Origin: Bermanella sp047628755
Lineage (GTDB): Bacteria; Pseudomonadota; Gammaproteobacteria; Pseudomonadales; Oceanobacteraceae
Length of the DNA: 63,143 bases
NCBI GenBank assembly: GCA_047628755.1
Contig: JBLHVV010000003.1
Coordinates: 1-63,143 of the forward strand
Direction of reading: 5' to 3'
Shown: piece after piece, positions 17,243-26,506 of the stretch
How the letters are laid out: each line of letters opens with the position of its first letter
Numbering within the stretch: position 1 is the first letter of the stretch
The notes under the pieces: generated by a model
Told to the model about the DNA's origin: nothing
Seen by the model: the letters and a program-made list of their open reading frames with translations, nothing else
The model's database searches: none
Program-made: the position numbers and the translations under genes

Positions 17243-17554
17243 AATTAGATAACTGACCTCATATCTATACAAAAAGCATGCCAGTGAGCCAATCTATAAC
17301 GGGAGATATAGTAACCTCCAATTGCAGTATTTTTTTTTGGCATTTATAACCTAATAGTATGCTATTGAGTTCGCTCACTAATTTTACGCTTTTTGATCTT
17401 TACAATATTTTTTCGTACACTTTAATTTATATATTGTACTGGAGGAATATACGTGAGCTCGAAGATAATAAAAAAGTTGATTCTGTATCAAACTGCTCAG
17501 TCCAAAGTGGTCATTAGAACCTTTGGAAAAGCTCTGTACGCTATAGATTTTAAA
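17243..17554. other. Promoter region of the oxygenase operon / 3' flank of sfsA
   Basis: About 310 bp between the riboswitch and the sfsA stop codon. AT-rich; it must contain the minus-strand promoter for the oxygenase operon. A run of nine T at 17330-17338 is the only striking feature. No gene. Confidence 0.5.
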
Positions 17555-18322
17555 CTATATACCCTTACTATCTAGATTATTTATAACCACTGGAATAAAG
17601 TCTTTCAATATAATTTCATAATCTGTAATTCTACTTCTGTAAGCTAATATTTCTACACCTTTGTTTTTCGCTTCACGCAACAAGGTTCCATATAATTTAT
17701 CAATATGATCGGCTGGTCTAACTTCTTTTATACCAGTATGATTTACACAAAACAATATTACGCCCCTGTGCCCTTCATCTACCATGCGCATAAGTTCACG
17801 CAAATGCTTACTTGCACGGTCACTAACACTATCTGGGAAAAATCCGATGCCATCTGTAATATCTCCATCAGTGTCGATTTTTCCGTCAGTGGTGGCTTCT
17901 AACAGCGTAGTGTTTTTAACTTCCACATAAATGTTTTTTTCACCACCGGACAATAAAATATCAATTCGGCTTTTTTCATCACCGTAACGCACCTCCATTT
18001 TTAAAGTATCATAATCTTGTAGTTCTTTTATGGTGCCATTCTCTATAGCTTCGGCTACTAAATAGTTGGGGCGAGAGGTATTGATACATGCCACATGACC
18101 AGACGGTGTTTCTAATAGCTCTAAACTATTTGGATATTTACGTTTTTCATTTTCACTATCCCAATACCAAGCGTCACCGCCTTCTACGTAACAGTTTTTC
18201 ATAGACCCAGTGTTAGCATTATGTACTGTTAATTCGCCTCCATTTGGTAAAGCTAAGTCCACCATAAAACGCTTGTAGCGCTTTATCCATTTTCCTTTCT
18301 GTAACGGAAATTCAAATTTCAT
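17555..18322 (-). CDS. sfsA: SfsA family protein (DNA/RNA nuclease SfsA)
   Basis: Sugar fermentation stimulation family protein, 255 residues (E. coli SfsA is about 234). The N-terminal OB-like region KRYKRFMVDLALPNGGELTVHNANTGSM and the PD-(D/E)XK-like nuclease half (SRIDILLSGGEKNIYVEVKN, with Asp, Glu and Lys in register) are present. The sfsA-aminotransferase-dksA order matches Pseudomonas. The physiological role of SfsA is poorly defined; nuclease activity is reported for the family. Confidence 0.93.
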   Translation of the reverse strand: MKFEFPLQKGKWIKRYKRFMVDLALPNGGELTVHNANTGSMKNCYVEGGDAWYWDSENEKRKYPNSLELLETPSGHVACINTSRPNYLVAEAIENGTIKELQDYDTLKMEVRYGDEKSRIDILLSGGEKNIYVEVKNTTLLEATTDGKIDTDGDITDGIGFFPDSVSDRASKHLRELMRMVDEGHRGVILFCVNHTGIKEVRPADHIDKLYGTLLREAKNKGVEILAYRSRITDYEIILKDFIPVVINNLDSKGI

Positions 18323-18359
18323 TAAAATGCCTTTAATTAGTTATAGTTAGATGGCCATA

Positions 18360-19559
18360 TTAAATAGCAATATCAGTTATTAAAAATTGTCGAATACGGG
18401 TAACTGCATCTTTAAGTACTGGAACATCGGCAGTATAGGCAAAACGTACAAAGTGATGCCCGTGCTGTGAGCCAAAATCAATTCCTGGGGTTATGGCTAC
18501 ACCCGTTTGTTCAAGCAATGACAAACAAAATGCCATGCTGTCTTGATTATATTTATGCTTCAATCCACTGATATCAGCATAAATATAAAAAGCTCCTTCG
18601 GGCTTGGCTAATACAACAAAACCAAGCTGTTGAATTGCAGGCAATAAGTACTCTAGGCGTTCTGAGAACTTGGCTCTTCGAGCTTCGAGCTCAGCAATAC
18701 AATCGTCACTAAACAACGATAACGCCGCATATTGAGCTGGAGTCGACGGTGCCAAAAACAAGTTCTGCGCCAGCTTGTCTAGATCTTTCATAGCCCATTT
18801 AGGGGCAACTAGCCAACCTAGCCGCCAGCCTGTCATAGAAAAATATTTTGAAAAGCTGTTAATGATAAATACATTATCATCAGCCGCTTGCCTACCGGCT
18901 AAATCAACCGCTGTTTCAGCATCTAACCCATACGTTAGGCCGTGATATATTTCATCAACGATCAGGTATCCACCTTTATCACTGATGGATTGATGCAGCT
19001 CCTTCATTTCATTAATCCCCATTACTGCGCCTGTGGGATTGGCTGGGCTAGCAACCAAGGCTCCAATAGTTGATGGAAGCCAATGTTCATCCACCAGCGC
19101 TGGCGTTAAATGGAAGCCATTTTCAGCCAAAGTGGGCACTAAAACTCCTGAAGCGTTTATATTAGCCAAAAAATGTCGATTACAGGGGTAACCTGGATCG
19201 GTTAGTAGTAACGTTTCATCTGGGTTGACCAATAAAGAGCTTATTAGCTGCAATGCGCCCGACGCACCCGGAGTGATCACTATTTGATCTGGATTAACTT
19301 TTTTGCCATAACGCTTTAAATAAAAGCCACTAATTGCTTGCCTCAGTTCAGGCAAACCTGTGGCAGCGGTATAATGCGTTTTACCCTCTCCTAACGCTTT
19401 AATACCAGCTTTAATTACAGCCTTGGGACTAGAAAAGTCGGGCTCACCCACTTCTAAGTGAATAATATCTCGACCTTCGGCTTGCATTTGTTTAGCCTTA
19501 GCAAGTAGATCCATAACATGAAAAGGGGATATGTTCTTAAGCCGTTTGGCTACTTTCAT
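18360..19559 (-). CDS. Class I/II pyridoxal-phosphate aminotransferase
   Basis: 399-residue fold-type I aminotransferase. It has the N-terminal LEVGEPDFSSPKAV, the substrate region HYTAATGLPELRQAI, the PLP-contact segment ASPANPTGAVM and DEIYHGLTYG, and the Schiff-base lysine in NSFSKYFSMTGWRLGWLV. It belongs to the aspartate/alanine aminotransferase group. Exact donor and acceptor cannot be read from sequence. It lies 37 bp upstream of sfsA, so the two may be co-transcribed, and is divergent from dksA. Confidence 0.92.
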   Translation of the reverse strand: MKVAKRLKNISPFHVMDLLAKAKQMQAEGRDIIHLEVGEPDFSSPKAVIKAGIKALGEGKTHYTAATGLPELRQAISGFYLKRYGKKVNPDQIVITPGASGALQLISSLLVNPDETLLLTDPGYPCNRHFLANINASGVLVPTLAENGFHLTPALVDEHWLPSTIGALVASPANPTGAVMGINEMKELHQSISDKGGYLIVDEIYHGLTYGLDAETAVDLAGRQAADDNVFIINSFSKYFSMTGWRLGWLVAPKWAMKDLDKLAQNLFLAPSTPAQYAALSLFSDDCIAELEARRAKFSERLEYLLPAIQQLGFVVLAKPEGAFYIYADISGLKHKYNQDSMAFCLSLLEQTGVAITPGIDFGSQHGHHFVRFAYTADVPVLKDAVTRIRQFLITDIAI

Positions 19560-19751
19560 AGTAATTTCCAGTAAGTTTTAGCTTATTGTCCTGATTTTCA
19601 ACTAAAGGTCTCCATTTTTTAACAATAAATGTAGATATGAAGAAAGTAATCTGATAGTTTTTCGCCGAATTTTAAAATCGCCCACGATGAAAGGGGCGAG
19701 CAATGGAAATATGTCTGGTTTTTGAAATCAGTCAACATGAGGCAAGTATTA

Positions 19752-20189
19752 ATGCCAACAGATACAAAACAAGATTTCGCATTGTCTAACTTCACTCCTT
19801 ACAAAGAGAAGAAAGGCGAAGAATTTATGGGCGGTCCTATGAAGGACCATTTTAAAGCTATTCTTAACAACTGGAAACAGGAGTTAATGGAAGAGGCTGA
19901 TCGCACCAAAGTTCATATGCAGACCGATGCTGAGAACTATGCTGATCCAAACGACAGGGCCAGCCAAGAAGAAGAGTTTAGCCTTGAGCTTCGCACCCGT
20001 GATCGTGAGCGTAAATTAATCAAAAAAATCGAAAAGACCTTAGAGCTTATCGAGAATGATGATTACGGTTATTGCGATGCATGTGGTATCGAAATTGGCG
20101 TGCGTCGGTTAGAAGCACGCCCAACAGCTGATCTTTGCATAGATTGCAAAACTCTAGCTGAGATGAAAGAAAAGCAAATAAAAGGGTAA
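19752..20189 (+). CDS. dksA: RNA polymerase-binding transcription factor DksA
   Basis: DksA enters the RNA polymerase secondary channel and with ppGpp reprograms transcription. The coiled coil has the tip acidic pair in ADPNDRASQ, and the zinc finger is built from CDAC and CIDC. The C-terminus RRLEARPTADLCIDCKTLAEMKEKQIKG-type is nearly invariant in gammaproteobacteria. The frame opens with TTG at 19722 and ATG at 19737, but ATG 19752 (MPTDTKQ) has GAGG 9 nt upstream and matches the N-terminus of Pseudomonas DksA, giving 145 residues. Confidence 0.95.
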   Translation: MPTDTKQDFALSNFTPYKEKKGEEFMGGPMKDHFKAILNNWKQELMEEADRTKVHMQTDAENYADPNDRASQEEEFSLELRTRDRERKLIKKIEKTLELIENDDYGYCDACGIEIGVRRLEARPTADLCIDCKTLAEMKEKQIKG

Positions 20190-20202
20190 TAACCTTTTAT
20201 TC

Positions 20203-20225
20203 AAAAGGCCCTTCGGGGCCTTTTT
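20203..20225 (+). terminator. Rho-independent terminator of dksA
   Basis: Stem AAAAGGCCC/GGGGCCTTTTT with a short TTC loop and T tract, 14 bp after the dksA stop codon. Confidence 0.93.
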
Positions 20226-20280
20226 AGGTCATGAGCTTTACCTTATTTATCGCTTGATCTTACTTTAATTGAGCAGCTTT

Positions 20281-21165
20281 ATGACTTATATCGGCCGATT
20301 TGCTCCTACACCTACAGGCCCACTCCACTTCGGGTCCCTTGTAACTGCCCTTGCAAGCTATTTAGACGCCAAGCACCAGAGAGGTCAGTGGTTGCTAAGA
20401 ATTGAAGACCTTGACCCTCCTAGAGAAGATCCTACTGCCAGCGCACTTATTCCTAAACAATTAATTGCCCACGGCTTAATTTGGGACGGTGAAGTCCAAG
20501 TGCAAAGCCAGCACTCCGCTAGGTACGAGCAAGTACTTACTTTTTTAAAAAACAAAGGCCAAATATTCCCATGTGTTTGCTCGCGCAAGATGTTAGCTGA
20601 TCAAGCAGGTCTTCATCATGGGGACGGCTGCCAAACTCATTCAAACCTTAATACCAAAGAAACCTACGCCCTTCGGTTTTTGGTAAAGCAACAGGATGTC
20701 TCCTTTACAGACAGAGTTTACGGAAAATACACCCAAGACTTAGCACAGGTGGGCGACCAAATACTAAAACGCAAAGACGGGCTTTACGCTTACCAGCTGG
20801 CAGTACTCGTAGATGATTACGACTCAGGCGTCACCCATGTTGTTCGCGGGTTAGATTTAATGGATAACACCCCACGACAAATTCATTTATTAGATCAGCT
20901 AGGCTGGTTTGTGCCTTGCTACATGCACATACCTTTAATTACCAACCAACAAGGACAAAAACTGAGCAAACAAAATAGAGCTGAAGCATTGGATCTAGCT
21001 AATCCTGTACAAAACCTGCTAAACGCACTGGATTTTCTGCAACAAGCTAAACCCCCAGCGAGCACTCATAAGAACCCTGCTGCCGTTTTAGCCTGGGCCA
21101 CAGAACACTGGCAAGTAACTTATATCCCTAGCCTTAGGGCTGGTTTATTAGCTCCTGATGTTTAA
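20281..21165 (+). CDS. gluQ: Glutamyl-Q tRNA(Asp) synthetase
   Basis: A truncated GluRS paralogue that attaches glutamate to queuosine-34 of tRNA(Asp). It carries the catalytic half only: GRFAPTPTGPLHFGSLVTAL (HIGH-type motif as HFGS), the cysteine region CVCSRKML with a later Cys, and KLSKQN as the KMSKS equivalent. There is no anticodon-binding domain, and 294 residues is the family length. A TTG start at 20269 is possible, but the ATG at 20281 begins at the conserved N-terminus. Location directly after dksA is the standard arrangement. Confidence 0.94.
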   Translation: MTYIGRFAPTPTGPLHFGSLVTALASYLDAKHQRGQWLLRIEDLDPPREDPTASALIPKQLIAHGLIWDGEVQVQSQHSARYEQVLTFLKNKGQIFPCVCSRKMLADQAGLHHGDGCQTHSNLNTKETYALRFLVKQQDVSFTDRVYGKYTQDLAQVGDQILKRKDGLYAYQLAVLVDDYDSGVTHVVRGLDLMDNTPRQIHLLDQLGWFVPCYMHIPLITNQQGQKLSKQNRAEALDLANPVQNLLNALDFLQQAKPPASTHKNPAAVLAWATEHWQVTYIPSLRAGLLAPDV

Positions 21166-21262
21166 CTTTACCTTGCCTGATATTGTTACCAGCAGTAACA
21201 TCGGCCTAATACAATTCAACTAATTTATTCAGCTAATTTATTCAGAACGGGACAGCATTGAT

Positions 21263-21439
21263 ATGTATTTTCATCGACTTATTCTGCTGCTTGTATCTGC
21301 TGGCTTTATTGCTTCTCCGGTAATAATAGATTGGTGGCTTTCCGAATCGGGAAGTTGGTACAGCCCCTTTGCCCTTTGGCTTATTTTAATTGGTGGCTCG
21401 GTACTACTCCAACACTGGCAAGAAAAGGATAATCGATGA
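21263..21439 (+). CDS. cbrX: CbrX-like small membrane protein coupled to cbrA
   Basis: A 58-codon frame that starts MYFHRLILLL and ends WQEKDNR. Its TGA stop codon overlaps the cbrA ATG in ATGA, so cbrA translation is probably coupled to it. Two hydrophobic stretches (about residues 5-24 and 35-50) predict a small inner-membrane protein. In Pseudomonas the same position holds CbrX, a small protein coupled to cbrA. No strong ribosome site is seen before the ATG; GGGACAG lies about 10 nt upstream. Confidence 0.85.
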   Translation: MYFHRLILLLVSAGFIASPVIIDWWLSESGSWYSPFALWLILIGGSVLLQHWQEKDNR

Positions 21440-24390
21440 ACTTTAGTCTTGGAGCACTGGTTAGCATTGTTCTTGTTTATTTGTTTACGCTTTTTTTAGC
21501 CGCCTATTCTGTAGAGCGAAATTGGATTTCACAGAAAATAGTTCGGCATCCGTTTATCTATGTATTGTCATTGGGGGTGTATGCCAGTGCATGGGCATTT
21601 TATGGCAGCGTGGGTCTTGCTCAAGAGTATGGCTATGGTTACCTTACCTATTATCTTGGTATCAGCGGCGCGTTTGTTCTTGCTCCGGTTCTGCTTAAAC
21701 CCATTCTTAGGATTACCAAAAATTATCAGCTAACCTCGTTGGCCGACTTATTCGCATTTAGGTATCGTTCCCGCGCTGCAGGTACGTTCACTACACTGGT
21801 TATGTTAGCAGCAATATTGCCCCTTATTACGCTGCAAATAACCGCCGTCACCGATACCTTTCATTTACTTAATAACGAATTAGGTCGCATTGATATTGCC
21901 CTTGGATATTGCGGTGTAATGACTTTATTTGCGATTTTATTTGGTGCTCGCCATGCTAGCTCTAGAGAAAAACATGAAAGCCTTGTGTTTGCTATTGCGT
22001 TTGAATCGATCATTAAACTGGTTGCTATCAGTATTATTGGTTGTGTAGCCGTTTTTGGTATATTTGATGGCCCAGATTCAATCGATATTTGGCTGCAAGC
22101 TAATCACTTTAAACTGACCAGTATGCAAAGCCAAATTCAAGAAGGTCCTTGGCGTACTTTACTATTGGTATTTTTTGCAGCCGCTATTGTTATGCCGCAT
22201 ATGTTTCATATGGCGTTCACCGAAAACTCCTCATCCCGCGCTCTCAGTTTTGCTAGCTGGGGGTTACCATTATTTCTGTTGATTATGGCTATTATGGTTC
22301 CGCCAATTTTATGGGCTGGCATATACCTTGAAGTAGAGACTCCTGTTGAATATTTTGCCATTGGTATCGGCTTAGAACTTGAGAGCCCGTGGTTAACAGC
22401 TATAACGTTTATAGGTGGCTTGGCCGCTGCTTCAGGAATGGTAATCGTGACCACACTAGCAATGGCCTCTATGGTATTGAATCACCTCGTGTTACCGGCA
22501 TTCCAGCCAAATCCAAATAAAGATATGTACGCTTGGTTGCTATGGGTTCGGCGATGGATTATCGCTGCTATTTTTATTGCTTGTTATTGTTTTTATCGCT
22601 ATATAGCTCAGGGGCGTGACCTTAGTGAATTAGGGATTATTGCATTCGTAGCCACCTTACAATTTTTACCGGGTGTACTAGGTGTATTGTACTGGCCCAA
22701 TGCTAATCGTCAGGGATTTTTAACCGGTCTAACTGTCGGTGTAATGGTATGGGTTTGGGCTATGCTACTGCCATTAGCAGAGTTTACTAGCCTCACCTGG
22801 ATCAATCCTTTCTTGCCCGTGACGGATCGTGACAACTGGTATTTGGCGGCCATGGGTTCTGTGTTTTTAAATTCAATATTTTTTGTAGGAATATCGTTAG
22901 TCAGTAAAACCCGACCTCTTGAAGAGAGTGCCGCAGAAGCCTGCAGTATTGATACTTTAAGCGCACCTCAACGAAAAGAATTAGTTGCCAATAGCGCTAA
23001 TGAATTCATGCTAAGCTTGTCTGTTCCGTTAGGAGGAAAAGCAGCTGAGCGAGAAATATCTCAAGCACTTAGCGACTTGAATTTAGACGCCAATGAAAAT
23101 CGCCCCTACCAATTAAGACGATTAAGAAGTCGAATCGAAGTTAATTTATCTGGATTAATGGGACCCTCGGTTTCTCATAACATTGTTAACCAATATTTAC
23201 CTTACAAATACAAAGACGAACTTCAGGCTAGTCATGACATTCAGTTTATTGAAAAAGGGCTAGAGGCTTATCATTCACGCCTAACCGGCTTAGCAGCAGA
23301 GCTTGATAGCCTGCGTCGTTTTCACCGCCAAACTCTTGAACGCCTACCCATGGGGGCTTGTAGTTTAGGCGCCGATGGCGAAATATTAATGTGGAATAGT
23401 GCATTAGCTATCCAAACACAAATCGCCGCTGACGAAGTAGTAGGCAGTAAGGTCAGTAACTTAAAAGAACCGTTGAGAAGCTTGTTAATAGACTTTATTG
23501 CCGATGGCAACGCACACATTAATAAAAAAACCATTGAAGTAAACGGGCGCCCTCGCTGGATAAATCTACACAAGGGAGCGCTAGAAAACCCTGATAGCCA
23601 TGAGTATGGTGGCGTGGTTATCTTACTAGAAGATCAAACTGAAACTCAGTTATTGGAAGAAGAATTAATTCATAGCGAACGCCTTGCTTCAGTTGGCCGA
23701 CTGGCCGCAGGTGTCGCCCATGAAATTGGTAATCCTATAACAGGAATAGCGTGTCTAGCTCAAGACATAAAATACGAAACTGACAATGAAAACTTACTAG
23801 AAATTGGCGAACAAATTTTAGAACAGACTCAAAGAGTAACGCGTATTGTGCAATCCTTGATGAACTTTTCTCACACTGGTAATCACTCGCAACATCAAGA
23901 ACAAGGGCCCGTAAGTATTTTTCAATGCGCACAAGACGCCATGGATCTGTTACAGCTTAGCGGCAAAGAACACTGTATTGAATATGCCAATCATTGCCCA
24001 CAAGATGCTATTGTACTGGGTGATGAGCAACGGATTCAGCAAGTATTTGTAAATTTACTAAGTAACGCTCGTGATGCTAGTCCCGATAATACAATCATAA
24101 GCGTTTTTGCTTCTATCGAACCTCACTCTATTGAAGTAAAAGTTATAGACCAAGGAGAAGGGATTCCTGAAGATAAAATTGAACAAATATTCGAACCCTT
24201 CTTTACCACCAAAGAAGTAGGCAAAGGCACAGGCCTAGGCCTGTCGTTAGTCTATAGCATAATTGAAGAACACTATGGCCACATCAGTATTGTAAGCCCA
24301 GCTGACGAACAAGCTGGCACAGGTACTTGCGTGATTATCAACTTGCCACGTTATCAAGATGATGACGGCATAATAAACAGGGATACCTAA
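21436..24390 (+). CDS. cbrA: Two-component sensor histidine kinase CbrA
   Basis: 984 residues. The N-terminal half is a sodium/solute-symporter-like (SLC5) domain of about 13 membrane helices, followed by a linker and a PAS-like segment (LPMGACSLGADGEILMWNSAL). The kinase core has H-box VGRLAAGVAHEIGNPITGI, N-box VFVNLLSNARDAS and G-boxes DQGEGIPEDKIEQIFEPFFTT and GKGTGLGLSLVYSI. In Pseudomonas CbrA responds to carbon/nitrogen balance and histidine supply and phosphorylates CbrB. It overlaps cbrB by one base (TAATG). Confidence 0.96.
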   Translation: MNFSLGALVSIVLVYLFTLFLAAYSVERNWISQKIVRHPFIYVLSLGVYASAWAFYGSVGLAQEYGYGYLTYYLGISGAFVLAPVLLKPILRITKNYQLTSLADLFAFRYRSRAAGTFTTLVMLAAILPLITLQITAVTDTFHLLNNELGRIDIALGYCGVMTLFAILFGARHASSREKHESLVFAIAFESIIKLVAISIIGCVAVFGIFDGPDSIDIWLQANHFKLTSMQSQIQEGPWRTLLLVFFAAAIVMPHMFHMAFTENSSSRALSFASWGLPLFLLIMAIMVPPILWAGIYLEVETPVEYFAIGIGLELESPWLTAITFIGGLAAASGMVIVTTLAMASMVLNHLVLPAFQPNPNKDMYAWLLWVRRWIIAAIFIACYCFYRYIAQGRDLSELGIIAFVATLQFLPGVLGVLYWPNANRQGFLTGLTVGVMVWVWAMLLPLAEFTSLTWINPFLPVTDRDNWYLAAMGSVFLNSIFFVGISLVSKTRPLEESAAEACSIDTLSAPQRKELVANSANEFMLSLSVPLGGKAAEREISQALSDLNLDANENRPYQLRRLRSRIEVNLSGLMGPSVSHNIVNQYLPYKYKDELQASHDIQFIEKGLEAYHSRLTGLAAELDSLRRFHRQTLERLPMGACSLGADGEILMWNSALAIQTQIAADEVVGSKVSNLKEPLRSLLIDFIADGNAHINKKTIEVNGRPRWINLHKGALENPDSHEYGGVVILLEDQTETQLLEEELIHSERLASVGRLAAGVAHEIGNPITGIACLAQDIKYETDNENLLEIGEQILEQTQRVTRIVQSLMNFSHTGNHSQHQEQGPVSIFQCAQDAMDLLQLSGKEHCIEYANHCPQDAIVLGDEQRIQQVFVNLLSNARDASPDNTIISVFASIEPHSIEVKVIDQGEGIPEDKIEQIFEPFFTTKEVGKGTGLGLSLVYSIIEEHYGHISIVSPADEQAGTGTCVIINLPRYQDDDGIINRDT

Positions 24391-25778
24391 TGGCACACAT
24401 CTTAATTGTTGAAGATGAAAAAGTAATTCGTAATGCCCTTCGTCGCTTGTTAGAGCGCAATAAATACCAAGTAGATGAAGCTCCCACTCTTACAGATGCC
24501 AAAGAAAAAGACTTAGATAGCTACGATCTTATCATTAGTGATCTGCGACTGCCGGGGGGAAATGGTACCGAACTTATTACCAAAGCAAAAAAAGCTCCCG
24601 TATTAATTATGACCAGCTTTGCCAGTTTACGCAGTGCAGTAGACGCCATGAAAATGGGTGCGGTAGATTATATTGCCAAGCCCTTTGACCACGACGAAAT
24701 GGTCATTGCCGTGCAGCGTATTTTGAAAGGCAAAAGTTTGGAACGCCAGAACACCGTTCTAAAAAAAGAGATTCAAAAAGTACACCCTACCACAGGCATG
24801 ATTGGTAGCTGCCCACCCATGGAAGATCTATTCAAAAAGATTGGCAAAGTAAGCCCGACCGATGCCACGGTATTAATACTGGGTGAATCAGGCACTGGTA
24901 AAGAACTCGTTGCAAGAGCGATACACGAGCAAAGCCCAAGAGTTGATAACCCAATGATTAGTGTCAACTGTGCAGCTATTCCTGAAACCTTAATTGAGTC
25001 GGAATTATTCGGCCACGAAAAAGGTGCATTTACAGGTGCTACCTCAGTTCGCCAAGGGTTAGTTGAAGCCGCTGATGGTGGCACTTTGTTTTTAGATGAA
25101 ATTGGCGAGCTTCCATTAGAAGCTCAGGCACGTCTATTACGCGTATTACAAGAAAGTGAAATCCGACGTGTAGGCAGCGTACAAAGCAAAAAGGTAAATG
25201 TACGCTTAGTGGCAGCCACTCACAGAAATCTAAAAGAGCTAGCTAAAAAAGGTGAATTTCGCGAAGATTTATACTATCGCTTAAACGTTGTAGAGCTAAA
25301 GCTACCACCCTTAAGAGATCGTGGTGATGACATTCTTGAACTGGCGCAAAAACTATTAAAACGAGCATGCGACAAATTAAACCGTCCACTACTGGTATTT
25401 TCAGACCACTGCCTAAAAACTATTTCGCAATACAACTGGCCAGGTAACGTGCGCGAATTAGAAAATGCAGTTGAGCGCTCTGTTATCTTAAATGACGGAG
25501 AGGCAATAGAAGCTGAAGCCATGGCAATTGACATACAGCCAGATCGCAACATATCCCCCTCTATGATGGAGTCACTCCAGCAAAACCCTAACCAAGGAGC
25601 TGCTGTAACTGAAACCAATCCTTCTGAGTTGTCTCTAGATGATTATTTTCAGCATTTTGTTTTAGAGAATGAAGACAAAATGACAGAAACTGAACTGGCA
25701 TTAAAACTGGGAATCAGCCGCAAGAGCTTATGGGAAAGAAGACAGCGTTTAGGCATTCCACGTAAAAAGTCTAAATAA
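24390..25778 (+). CDS. cbrB: Sigma54-dependent response regulator CbrB
   Basis: NtrC-family activator, 462 residues. The receiver domain has phosphoacceptor Asp51 in LIISDLRLPGG and Lys in YIAKPFDHDE. The AAA+ domain has Walker A GESGTGKE, the sigma54-contacting GAFTGA loop and Walker B GGTLFLDEIGEL. A Fis-type helix-turn-helix lies at the C-terminus (ETELALKLGISRKSLWERRQRLGI). In Pseudomonas CbrB drives the crcZ sRNA promoter. Here two sigma54 promoters with matching upstream sites lie immediately downstream, as expected for its direct targets. Confidence 0.96.
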   Translation: MAHILIVEDEKVIRNALRRLLERNKYQVDEAPTLTDAKEKDLDSYDLIISDLRLPGGNGTELITKAKKAPVLIMTSFASLRSAVDAMKMGAVDYIAKPFDHDEMVIAVQRILKGKSLERQNTVLKKEIQKVHPTTGMIGSCPPMEDLFKKIGKVSPTDATVLILGESGTGKELVARAIHEQSPRVDNPMISVNCAAIPETLIESELFGHEKGAFTGATSVRQGLVEAADGGTLFLDEIGELPLEAQARLLRVLQESEIRRVGSVQSKKVNVRLVAATHRNLKELAKKGEFREDLYYRLNVVELKLPPLRDRGDDILELAQKLLKRACDKLNRPLLVFSDHCLKTISQYNWPGNVRELENAVERSVILNDGEAIEAEAMAIDIQPDRNISPSMMESLQQNPNQGAAVTETNPSELSLDDYFQHFVLENEDKMTETELALKLGISRKSLWERRQRLGIPRKKSK

Positions 25779-25869
25779 ATTAGATATCGCACTGCTCCTT
25801 TCCCTTAAATAGTAAGATGCTAGGGGGCATGGTGTGAATGAGTCCACAAATACTCACATACTCACATAC

Positions 25870-25917
25870 GTTACCTCACACCCCACAGCTTGCTAGATGG
25901 GTGTCAAATTTAGTAAC
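25870..25917 (+). promoter_or_regulatory. Putative CbrB upstream activating site, module 1
   Basis: GTTAC (25870-25874) and GTAAC (25913-25917) form an inverted pair separated by 38 bp, with CCCCACA between. Start-to-start spacing is 43 bp, and the GTAAC begins 79 bp before the sigma54 element. The same arrangement recurs at 26360-26406. Assignment to CbrB is inferred from context. Confidence 0.65.
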
Positions 25918-25991
25918 ACTTTTACGCCATATAATTTGAGACGTCGGTACAAATAGATGTAATCTATTGATTTATATACTATTTTATTGGG

Positions 25992-26007
25992 TGGCACGCC
26001 CCATGCT
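25992..26007 (+). promoter_or_regulatory. Sigma54 promoter of the first CrcZ-like sRNA
   Basis: TGGCACGCCCCATGCT has the -24 GG and -12 GC elements with the required 10-bp spacing. The transcription start is expected near 26018. An A-rich hairpin series begins immediately downstream. Confidence 0.85.
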
Positions 26008-26017
26008 TTAGACATTA

Positions 26018-26205
26018 GTAGTCAGCAAATAGGCACTAATAACAATAAAAGTCTTTTGCTTGGTGGTTAAACGCTAATAATAAGTATAAAAATAATCTTT
26101 TAACTACTTTGCCGCATATAAAAATAATAATAGGCATCTTAAATTGATTGCTTTAAATGGTTACTCTTAAAACAGCTTATTTAAAGCAATTGATTTCATT
26201 TATTA
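26018..26205 (+). ncRNA. CrcZ-like sRNA, copy 1
   Basis: Starting at the sigma54 promoter, three hairpins expose A-rich loops: AGCAAA/TTTGCT (26024-26060, loop with AATAACAATAAAA), GTGGTTAA/TTAACTAC (26063-26107, loop with AATAATAAG and TAAAAATAAT) and TGCC/GGCA (26110-26136, loop ATAAAAATAATAATA). An 18-bp AT-rich hairpin (26141-26196) followed by a T-rich stretch may be its end. Such AAnAAnAA loops bind Hfq-Crc in Pseudomonas CrcZ/CrcY and relieve catabolite repression. Ends are estimated. Confidence 0.75.
26141..26196 (+). terminator. Long AT-rich hairpin, possible end of sRNA copy 1
   Basis: Arms 26141-26158 and 26179-26196 pair over 18 positions (two G-T wobbles) around a 20-nt loop, followed by TTTCATTTATT. 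It is weak in GC for an intrinsic terminator, so it may be a terminator or simply a 3' structural element. Confidence 0.5.
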
Positions 26206-26350
26206 CCTGCAGACCTCTCAAATCAACGCCTTAGCACAAGTCACATGTCACTATTTTGTCGATAAACCATTAATATTCAGCTTACACCTCAATTTTTTTC
26301 ATCTACTAGACTGTTCTTAATAGGTCACAAAGACACATTGGGCCACTTTT

Positions 26351-26406
26351 GTTACCGATGTTACCCAATACCCCACACTAGGTAGAGAAAAGTGCCTATT
26401 GGTAAC
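26351..26406 (+). promoter_or_regulatory. Putative CbrB upstream activating site, module 2
   Basis: Two GTTAC copies (26351-26355 and 26360-26364) face GTAAC (26402-26406). TGTTACCCAATA and TATTGGTAACA form an almost perfect inverted repeat, with CCCCACA between. GTAAC starts 79 bp before the second sigma54 element, exactly as in module 1. Confidence 0.68.
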
Positions 26407-26480
26407 AAACCCCTGACACAAATTGATGATTCCTATCGAGATTATATATAAGCCATTGATTTAAAAGGGGTTTTAAAAGT

Positions 26481-26496
26481 TGGCATAGGTAATGCT
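26481..26496 (+). promoter_or_regulatory. Sigma54 promoter of the second CrcZ-like sRNA
   Basis: TGGCATAGGTAATGCT keeps GG and GC at 10-bp spacing and shares ATGCTTTA with the first promoter. The start site is expected near 26507. Confidence 0.82.
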
Positions 26497-26506
26497 TTAT
26501 ATATTG

